Positions 56,729 through 64,000 of a stretch of DNA of 64,000 nt are shown piece after piece (within the stretch, counting starts at the first letter, position 1; each line of letters begins with the position of its first letter). A program made the position numbers and the translations under genes. The notes under the pieces are model-generated. The model saw nothing but the letters and a program-made list of their open reading frames with translations. It ran no database searches and was not told the DNA's origin. The DNA is from Ferruginibacter sp. Its GTDB lineage: Bacteria > Bacteroidota > Bacteroidia > Chitinophagales > Chitinophagaceae. The stretch spans positions 1 to 64,000 of the forward strand of contig JANYGZ010000080.1 of the NCBI GenBank assembly GCA_025362235.1, in the 5' to 3' direction.

Positions 56729-58327
56729 TTACAATGCCGGAAATGACATTTCTTTAAACTTACTTTTTTGAGCGGCCATTTTTTCTATATCATCCCATTT
56801 ACGAGGGGCATCAATTGATAAAATTTCGTAACTGTCTTTTTTTATCAAAACATCATCTTCAATACGTACACCTATGTTCCACCACTTTTTATCACAGGGA
56901 CTGTTTTCAGTAATATATATACCGGGTTCTACCGTAATCACCATGTTGGCTTTTAATGGCCCATAATTTCCTTTGTCATGTACATCTAATCCAAGATAAT
57001 GGGAGCATCCATGTGGATAATATTTATTTACTTCACTTTCATCTTTTATGACCCCAAGTTTAACCAAACCCTTTGCCAATATTTCGTTCGCCTTCTTGTT
57101 TAAGCTGCTAAAAGGAGTCCCTTCTTTACAAAGTTTAAAAATTTCTTCCTGTGCTTCATACACTAAATTATAAATTGCTTTTTGTTCTGCAGTAAATTTT
57201 CCAGTTGCAGGAATAGTCCTGGTAACATCAGCAGAATAACCGTGGTACCCTGCCCCTACATCCATCAGCAATAATTGATTTTCTATTTTGGTACTGTTAT
57301 TAGTTTCATAATGTAAAATGCAACCATTGGCACCAGCGCCTACTATTGGCGGATAACCTTCATCCTCTGCGCCATATCGTCTATGTATATACCTGTGTAT
57401 GCCCTCTATTTCATTTTCACTCATATCCGGGCTTACAGCTTTCATTACTTCTGCATGGGCAATGCTGGAAAGTTTAATGCTCTTGCGCAGCGGTACTAAT
57501 TCTTCTGGAGTTTTAATTTCCCTAAGGGAATTTGTTATTTCCAGGTAATAATCTGTACCCCACATAGGTTCTTTTAAATTTGCCTTTATTTTTTCGATAG
57601 CTGCAGAATCAGGATTATTTAATACCTGGTTAATAACAGCATCGTTTTTAAAAGCATCATTTGTTGTTACCTGCTTTTGATAATTTGTTACAAAATATTT
57701 TAAATTGCCCGGGCGTAAATATTTTTTTATCAGCAGATGCTCTTTATGTAATTCTATATCGCCTTGTTCTGATACCAGGCCCACTTTAAAGGTTTGCAAA
57801 AGGCCAAACAAATCGTACCCACTATCATCTCCTTTTATATCAGTTGGCAACTCATCGTGAATTACTACGCTGAATTTTTTATGATCAATAACAAAGTTTT
57901 TGAAATTGTTGCCATCGGATACTTTTTTAAAACCCAGTTGTTTTATAACACCTTCTTTGCCTAACCTTCTTCCCTGCCATTGTTCCCGTTGTTCATTGCG
58001 CTCCTGAACAAAGAAAATTTCATTGTATGCAGTGTCTCCCTTTCCCTGCCAATCTTTAAATAATATCAGTACGGCATTGGGCTCTTTGTAACCGGAGAGA
58101 TAATACAAATCGGGGCTGGGATGAAAAACATAATCGACATCATTGGAAAAAACTCTTTCGGGGTAGGCAAATATAACAGCTACCGAATTGGGCGGCATCG
58201 AATCACGGAATGCTTCCCTTCTGCCCTGGTGAAATTCTTTTGAAAGATAATCAGTTGGCAAGTTTTTTTGTGCAATACCAATACTTATAAAACAAATAAA
58301 TACTAAGGTGGTGGCTATTTTTTTCAT
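56729..58327 (-). CDS. Secreted/periplasmic Xaa-Pro aminopeptidase (aminopeptidase P)
   Basis: 532 residues with an N-terminal signal peptide (TTLVFICFISIGIAQK). An N-terminal creatinase-like domain is followed by the pita-bread M24 catalytic domain with the two-metal ligands visible: Asp in LLMDVGAGYHGYSADVTRT, His in HGCSHYLGLDVHD, Glu in VEPGIYI and Glu in GVRIEDDV. It removes N-terminal residues preceding proline, here from peptides in the envelope. Proposed transcription with hutU suggests peptide and amino-acid catabolism. Confidence 0.92.
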   Translation of the reverse strand: MKKIATTLVFICFISIGIAQKNLPTDYLSKEFHQGRREAFRDSMPPNSVAVIFAYPERVFSNDVDYVFHPSPDLYYLSGYKEPNAVLILFKDWQGKGDTAYNEIFFVQERNEQREQWQGRRLGKEGVIKQLGFKKVSDGNNFKNFVIDHKKFSVVIHDELPTDIKGDDSGYDLFGLLQTFKVGLVSEQGDIELHKEHLLIKKYLRPGNLKYFVTNYQKQVTTNDAFKNDAVINQVLNNPDSAAIEKIKANLKEPMWGTDYYLEITNSLREIKTPEELVPLRKSIKLSSIAHAEVMKAVSPDMSENEIEGIHRYIHRRYGAEDEGYPPIVGAGANGCILHYETNNSTKIENQLLLMDVGAGYHGYSADVTRTIPATGKFTAEQKAIYNLVYEAQEEIFKLCKEGTPFSSLNKKANEILAKGLVKLGVIKDESEVNKYYPHGCSHYLGLDVHDKGNYGPLKANMVITVEPGIYITENSPCDKKWWNIGVRIEDDVLIKKDSYEILSIDAPRKWDDIEKMAAQKSKFKEMSFPAL

Positions 58328-58451
58328 TCCGTTTTATTTAATGATGCAAAATTGGCATCCCTAAAAGTAACAATTTTATTTTTTTATTTAATTTATAAAT
58401 TACTATTTAGCTGCAAAAAAATGATACTTGTTGTTCGTTAGTTGATACAAC

Positions 58452-58479
58452 AAAAAATCCCCTCCAAAAATGAAGGGGA
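58452..58479 (-). terminator. Rho-independent terminator after groEL
   Basis: On the minus strand a 6-bp GC-rich stem (TCCCCT/AGGGGA at 58458-58463 and 58474-58479, extendable by one or two pairs) is followed at once by six T residues (58457-58452). It lies 27 bp beyond the groEL stop codon. Confidence 0.85.
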
Positions 58480-58505
58480 CCTTATTATTTTGAAATGCGA
58501 TCATA

Positions 58506-60212
<1,707 letters not shown>

Positions 60213-60260
60213 CTATAAAGTTTAAAAAACTACTAGTTTAGCACATATCTTATTAGCTAA

Positions 60261-60542
60261 TTACACAATTGCCAATATATCGCTCTCTCTCATTATCAGG
60301 TATTCAATACCTTCGAAAGTGATTTCGGTGCCTGCATATTTGCCATATAAAACAGCGTCCCCTGCTTTAACGGTAACAGGTTCGTCTTTTTTACCCGGGC
60401 CTGCTGCCAGTACTACACCACGCTGTGGTTTTTCTTTTGCCGTATCCGGAATAATAATGCCTCCTGCAGATTTTTCTTCCGCAGCTGCTGGTTGCACAAT
60501 CACCCTGTCGTGTAGGGGGGTAATGTTTAACTTCTTCGCCAT
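60261..60542 (-). CDS. groS: Co-chaperonin GroES
   Basis: 93 residues, slightly shorter than the ~97 of E. coli. It shows [14 protein letters not shown], the mobile loop [16 protein letters not shown] and [14 protein letters not shown]. It forms the heptameric lid of GroEL. The 117-bp gap to groEL is unusually long but has no ORF, so a single transcript with processing is possible. Confidence 0.97.
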   Translation of the reverse strand: MAKKLNITPLHDRVIVQPAAAEEKSAGGIIIPDTAKEKPQRGVVLAAGPGKKDEPVTVKAGDAVLYGKYAGTEITFEGIEYLIMRESDILAIV

Positions 60543-60845
60543 AATTGTATTGATTTTGATTTGATTAAATTAAATGCCTTTAATAATAGGCAAAAGTGGT
60601 ACACCAATTTTATACCAAATGGCAATACTGGCATACTTGTCAGTTTTAATGAGATACCTGTCAGTAAAAGTCAAATTATGGCAGTCATTTTTTCATTTTT
60701 ACCACAGCTTGTAATTAAGCCATGGGGCAACAAGGCCATCCTTATTCGATTCGCTAATAGAAATATTTTATTGCCGTTAAATAACAGAACAGGCCCTGCC
60801 AAATTTTAATCCCCTAAATTTGCCATCCATAAAAGTTCTTTTAGA
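60543..60845. other. Divergent spacer groES/nusB with a TAAATTTG box
   Basis: About 300 bp without a gene. A TAAATTTG sequence at 60815-60822, which fits the Bacteroidota -7 consensus TAnnTTTG, lies 23 bp before the nusB ATG (60846), but a good -33 TTTG at the right spacing is missing, so it is only a candidate promoter. I saw no CIRCE-like inverted repeat on the groES side. Confidence 0.35.
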
Positions 60846-61778
60846 ATGATCAGCAGAAGAAATATCCGGGTTAAAGTAATGCAAAGCCTATATACTTTAG
60901 ATAGTATGGGCAACGATGTAAAACCAGCCGAGGCTGTAGGCCTTTTAAGAAATCAGATTGACCAAAGCCGCCGGTTATTTGTTTACCTCGTTTTCTTTTT
61001 AACCGAAGTTGCCCGGTACGCTGAAAAAGATGCACTAAAAAAAGCATCCAAGCATTTACCTACCAAGCAAGACCTGAACATAAATACCAAAATTACCGGT
61101 AATGAGTTACTATGGAAAATAGTGGAAGAACCGGGATATGTTACTGCCTGCATGGAAACAAAGCCTCAATTACTGGTTGATGAAGAACTTTTAAAAAAAA
61201 CTTATCAGGCCTTGGCCCAGTCCGAAGAATACATAGACTATATTACGCTTCAAAACAGGGATAAAAAGGGTGAAAAAGATATACTTGAATTTATTTTTAC
61301 CAACCTGATGCTGCCAAATGAAAACTTCATCAGCCATGTTGAAGAGCATTTTATAAACTGGGACGATGATGCGGAAATGATGAATGTGCTTATGCTGAAT
61401 TTTTTACAAAAACCTGGCAGTTTTAATTTTAATGAATTTGTAAGTAAAGAAAAATGGGATTTTGCAAAGGGGCTATTGGAAACTACCATTGAAAAGAAAG
61501 AGATAAGTATGGAATTGCTAAAACCCAAATTAAAAAACTGGGACGCAGACCGTATAGCCTCGCTGGACCTGATTATTATTGAAATGGGCATTTCAGAATT
61601 CCTGTTTTTTGAAACTATCCCTACAAGGGTTACCATCAATGAATATATCGATCTTGCAAAAGATTATAGTACACCACAAAGCGGCCAGTTTATCAATGGT
61701 ATTTTAGATAATATCCATAAAGAACTTACTGCAGAAGGAAAAATAAATAAAAAGACTTTTAAGAACAGTACGCTTTAA
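60846..61778 (+). CDS. nusB: Transcription antitermination factor NusB, long Bacteroidota form
   Basis: 310 residues. The first ~20 residues (SRRNIRVKVMQSLYTLDSM) are the canonical NusB start, and residues ~195-300 hold the rest of the all-helical NusB fold with LDLIIIEMGISEFLFFETIPTRVTINEYIDLAKDYSTPQSGQFINGILDNI. A ~120-residue insertion relative to E. coli NusB (139 residues) lies between, as is usual in the phylum. It binds boxA RNA in the antitermination complex of rRNA operons. Confidence 0.93.
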   Translation: MISRRNIRVKVMQSLYTLDSMGNDVKPAEAVGLLRNQIDQSRRLFVYLVFFLTEVARYAEKDALKKASKHLPTKQDLNINTKITGNELLWKIVEEPGYVTACMETKPQLLVDEELLKKTYQALAQSEEYIDYITLQNRDKKGEKDILEFIFTNLMLPNENFISHVEEHFINWDDDAEMMNVLMLNFLQKPGSFNFNEFVSKEKWDFAKGLLETTIEKKEISMELLKPKLKNWDADRIASLDLIIIEMGISEFLFFETIPTRVTINEYIDLAKDYSTPQSGQFINGILDNIHKELTAEGKINKKTFKNSTL

Positions 61779-61862
61779 TGGATAATTTTTTAATTGATAA
61801 TGGATAATGAATGCATTTGCTATTGCCAGTAGAAAATCAATATTTATTAAAAGCTTTTACTT

Positions 61863-61892
61863 TTTGCCTTTAGCTTTTAAAATATAACTTTG
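61863..61892 (+). promoter_or_regulatory. Bacteroidota-type promoter for the DUF1573 gene
   Basis: A -33 TTTG at 61863-61866 and a -7 TAACTTTG at 61885-61892 (consensus TAnnTTTG) are separated by an 18-nt spacer, 13 bp before the ATG at 61906. This is a near-perfect match to the Bacteroides sigma-ABfr consensus; a short leader of about 10 nt would follow. Confidence 0.65.
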
Positions 61893-61905
61893 CAAAAAAC
61901 AGCGG

Positions 61906-62340
61906 ATGAAAAAAATTGTTTTGTTTTTAATTACAGTAATGGCCTTTGTTTGCTGTGATGTTCGCAGAAAAGATAAGGTTTCAGATGGTACAGCTACCAT
62001 GGCAGAAATGGCATCAACTGATACAACTTCTGTACAAATTATTGACAGCGTTTATGATTTCGGCAAAATAGCAGAAGGAGAAAAGGTAACCTATAATTTC
62101 AGGTTTTTAAATAGCGGTAAAAAGCCATTGATTGTTACAGATGCCCACGCCAGTTGTGGGTGTACGGTACCTGAAAAACCCGAGAAACCAGTTATGCCCG
62201 GCGAAACTGCTTTTATAAAAGTGGTGTTTAACAGTAAAGGAAAGATGGGGCCCAATGTAAAAACAATTACCGTTAATTCCAATGCAAACCCGGCCTTTCC
62301 GCCGCTATATTTAAAAGGAGAAGTAACAGCAGTAAAATAA
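61906..62340 (+). CDS. DUF1573 domain protein, probable lipoprotein
   Basis: 144 residues. A hydrophobic signal (IVLFLITVMAFVCCDVRRK) with adjacent Cys16/Cys17 may be a lipoprotein signal, although the residue before the lipidated Cys is not the usual Gly/Ala/Ser. The DUF1573 module follows (VYDFGKIAEGEKVTYNFRFLNSG, then ASCGCTVPEKPEKPVMPGE), a small immunoglobulin-like fold of unknown function that is widespread in Bacteroidota. It directly precedes yajC. Confidence 0.88.
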   Translation: MKKIVLFLITVMAFVCCDVRRKDKVSDGTATMAEMASTDTTSVQIIDSVYDFGKIAEGEKVTYNFRFLNSGKKPLIVTDAHASCGCTVPEKPEKPVMPGETAFIKVVFNSKGKMGPNVKTITVNSNANPAFPPLYLKGEVTAVK

Positions 62341-62376
62341 ATAAATATCAATTTTTAATAACTCAATTAAACACAC

Positions 62377-62718
62377 ATGCAACTATTAAGTATTTTTTTA
62401 ATGATGGATCCCGGGGGAAAAGGCAGCAGCAGTTTTTCCTTAATTTTTATGGGGCTGATGATTTTAGTTTTCTGGATGTTCATGATCCGTCCGCAGGCTA
62501 AAAAAGCAAAGCAACAAAAAACATTTATCAGCGATTTAAAAAAAGGTGATAAAGTAGTAACCATTGCAGGCATACATGGCACTATTAACAAAGTAAATGA
62601 AGATGGTACTTTAAGTTTGGAAGTTAGCCCGGGCAGCTATCTTAAAATTGAAAAAAGCACTATTAGTTTAGAAATGTCTGCAGCAGTTAATAAAGCAATC
62701 ACAGAAACTAAGGCATAA
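62377..62718 (+). CDS. yajC: Preprotein translocase subunit YajC
   Basis: 113 residues: an N-terminal transmembrane segment (FSLIFMGLMILVFWMFMI) followed by RPQAKKAKQQKTFISDLKKGDKVVTIAGIHGTI, the signature of YajC, an auxiliary subunit of the SecDF complex. It lies 36 bp after the DUF1573 gene, so the two probably share a transcript, and a strong terminator follows. Confidence 0.95.
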   Translation: MQLLSIFLMMDPGGKGSSSFSLIFMGLMILVFWMFMIRPQAKKAKQQKTFISDLKKGDKVVTIAGIHGTINKVNEDGTLSLEVSPGSYLKIEKSTISLEMSAAVNKAITETKA

Positions 62719-62742
62719 ATAATTTTAATTAAATTACATTTG

Positions 62743-62772
62743 ACCGGTTGTTTTGCAGCAACCGGTTTTTTT
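62743..62772 (+). terminator. Rho-independent terminator after yajC
   Basis: A perfect 8-bp stem, ACCGGTTG (62743-62750) with CAACCGGT (62759-62766), an 8-nt loop, and seven T residues to 62772, 25 bp after the yajC stop codon on the plus strand. Confidence 0.88.
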
Positions 62773-62781
62773 ATTTAATCT

Positions 62782-62836
62782 ATTACACGAATTATAAAAA
62801 CAAATTACACGAATTACTATTTTCAATTCGTGTAAT
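62782..62836. repeat. ATTACACGAATT direct and inverted repeats
   Basis: ATTACACGAATT occurs at 62782-62793 and 62804-62815, and its exact inverse AATTCGTGTAAT at 62825-62836. The second and third copies form a perfect 12-bp stem with a 9-nt loop just ahead of coaE. It lacks a T-run, so it is not an obvious terminator. Confidence 0.75.
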
Positions 62837-62869
62837 TAGCAATAATCAGTATAATTAAAATAAAAAATA

Positions 62870-63460
62870 ATGATAAAGGTTGGTATAACAGGAGGCATTG
62901 GCAGCGGTAAAACTACTGTAGCTAAAATATTTGAAGTGCTGGGCATTCCTGTTTATTATGCGGATGATGCTGCTAAAAGACTGATGATAGAAGATGTTGT
63001 ATTAAAAGAAAAAATTGAACAGGCTTTTGGAAAAGATATTTATGACAATGGAATATTAAACCGAGCAAAGCTTTCTACACTGGTATTTAATAATCCTGAA
63101 AAATTATCACTGCTGAACAGTATTGTACACCCTGTTACTATTGCAGATGCAGACAAATGGATGCAACAACAAACCACTCCTTATGTGCTTAAAGAAGCAG
63201 CACTGATATTCGAAAGCGGTGCTTCAACACAACTTGATAAAGTGATTGGTGTATTTACACATATTGAATTGCGCATACAACGTATAATGCAAAGAGACAA
63301 TATTAGCGAAGATGCTGTAAAAGCAAGAATGAGTAAGCAGATGGACGAGGCCGAAAAAATGCGTTTATGCGATTACGTTATTACCAATGATGAACAGGAA
63401 TTACTGATACCGCAGGTTTTGAAAATTCATGAAGATTTGATTAAGAAAGCTGAAAGATGA
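62870..63460 (+). CDS. coaE: Dephospho-CoA kinase
   Basis: 196 residues, normal length. The P-loop GITGGIGSGKTTVA (5-18), the YYADDAAKRLM segment, HPV (~103-105), KEAALIFESG and RIQRIMQRDNISEDAVKARM, the lid region with the conserved Arg residues. It performs the last step of CoA synthesis, phosphorylating dephospho-CoA at the 3'-OH. Preceded by a terminator and a repeat, so it probably has its own promoter. Confidence 0.96.
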   Translation: MIKVGITGGIGSGKTTVAKIFEVLGIPVYYADDAAKRLMIEDVVLKEKIEQAFGKDIYDNGILNRAKLSTLVFNNPEKLSLLNSIVHPVTIADADKWMQQQTTPYVLKEAALIFESGASTQLDKVIGVFTHIELRIQRIMQRDNISEDAVKARMSKQMDEAEKMRLCDYVITNDEQELLIPQVLKIHEDLIKKAER

Positions 63461-63484
63461 AAACACAACACTTCAAAAAGCTTT

Positions 63485-63508
63485 GCCTTTAGCCTTCTGC
63501 TTTAAGGC
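63485..63508. terminator. Possible bidirectional hairpin between coaE and aminotransferase gene
   Basis: GCCTTTAGC and GCTTTAAGGC form a stem of about eight pairs with one mismatch and a 5-nt loop. It lies between two converging genes, but no long T-run follows on either strand, so the terminator function is uncertain. Confidence 0.3.
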
Positions 63509-63521
63509 CTCAGCCCCTAAA

Positions 63522-64000
63522 TTATTTTAATTTAGCCAATGCATCAATTATCCTTACCCATGCCCTTTCAATATTAACCATACTATTGGCAAAAGAAAAA
63601 CGTACACATTTAGGTTCGCCAAAAGCCTCTCCCATTACAGATGACACATGTGCAATGTTCAACAGGTACATAGAAAAATCAGCAGAATTGGTAATAACAT
63701 TTTCACCATCTGATTTACCATAGTATGAAGACACATCCGGAAAAATATAAAAAGCCCCCTCCGGTTCGCTGCATTTTATACCGGGTACATTTTTAATTAT
63801 TTCCATTACTTTGGCCCTTCTTCTTGTAAACTCTTCCGCCATTTCCATAGACGGTTTAAGATCGGTTGTTAAAGCTACTACTGCGGCTTTTTGAGTGATG
63901 GAGCAAGTAGCACTTGTAAACTGCCCCTGCAATTTTTCACAGGCTTTTGCTACATCAACATTAGCAGCAATGTAGCCAAGACGCCAGCCCGTCATTGCAA
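63522..64000 (-). CDS. Class I/II aminotransferase, C-terminal part (aspartate aminotransferase-like)
   Basis: The C-terminal ~160 residues of a fold-type I PLP aminotransferase. The frame is open past the track's internal ATG to the window edge, and the residues before it (A-MTGWRLGYIAAN) belong to the conserved KAFAMTGWRLGY region that follows the PLP-binding Lys, so the true start lies beyond position 64000. Other landmarks are EGAFYIFPDVSSYYG and PKCVRFSFANSMVNIERAWVRI, the substrate-carboxylate Arg region of AspC-like enzymes. Most likely an aspartate aminotransferase; substrate specificity cannot be fixed from this portion. Confidence 0.9.
   Translation of the reverse strand, partial: AMTGWRLGYIAANVDVAKACEKLQGQFTSATCSITQKAAVVALTTDLKPSMEMAEEFTRRRAKVMEIIKNVPGIKCSEPEGAFYIFPDVSSYYGKSDGENVITNSADFSMYLLNIAHVSSVMGEAFGEPKCVRFSFANSMVNIERAWVRIIDALAKLK

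Noticed and set aside
60543-60845. CIRCE/HrcA operator before groES
   Set aside because: No TTAGCACTC-N9-GAGTGCTAA-like inverted repeat is present.

Overview
The window looks like a chromosomal segment of a Bacteroidota member, most likely Chitinophagaceae or a close relative. The grounds are two secreted proteins with type IX secretion (T9SS) C-terminal sorting domains, a UpxY-type NusG paralogue, a long ~310-residue NusB, promoters resembling TTTG-N18/19-TAnnTTTG, few Shine-Dalgarno sequences, and AT-rich spacers holding palindromic repeats. No rRNA, tRNA, CRISPR array, IS element or phage gene was seen.

Layout. (1) 1-6.8 kb: the start of a lipoprotein gene cut by the window edge, a decayed fragment resembling the end of an M1 peptidase, a large transglutaminase/DUF2126 protein, a short-chain dehydrogenase and a double-VOC protein, separated by spacers rich in direct and inverted repeats. 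(2) 6.8-54.5 kb: one very large minus-strand surface-polysaccharide locus. Read in its transcription direction it starts with a giant T9SS beta-solenoid protein, a tiny PID-CTERM protein, Wza-like and Wzc-like export proteins and a UpxY antiterminator. Next come an asparagine-synthetase-type amidotransferase, a glycosyltransferase, Wzm/Wzt ABC export genes and an acyl-activation/amino-sugar cassette (DegT aminotransferase, WbqC-like protein, acyl carrier protein, SDR, adenylating ligase, NeuD-like and GNAT transferases). A long run of glycosyltransferases and methyltransferases follows, and the locus ends with a Wzy-like polymerase, a T9SS beta-helix protein, an exosortase, a GT4 and a WcaF-like acetyltransferase. 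In all I count 14 glycosyltransferases (eight GT4, five GT2, one GT11-like) and six SAM methyltransferases. (3) 55-64 kb: housekeeping genes: urocanate hydratase, aminopeptidase P, groEL/groES, nusB, a DUF1573 protein, yajC, coaE and a truncated aspartate aminotransferase.

How it may work together. Glycan repeats would be assembled by the GTs, modified by O-methyl, O-acetyl and possibly unusual N-acyl groups, polymerised by the Wzy-like protein and exported by Wza/Wzc and/or Wzm/Wzt. The most interesting element is a membrane exosortase (Cys/Arg/His triad visible) at one end of the locus and a 72-residue protein at the other end that has exactly the architecture of an exosortase substrate: signal peptide, PIDGG motif, hydrophobic helix, basic tail. 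After both cleavages only about 15 acidic residues would remain, so the substrate may serve as a peptide anchor or acceptor for the glycan rather than as an enzyme. That pairing is inferred from architecture and shared locus; it is not shown by the sequence.
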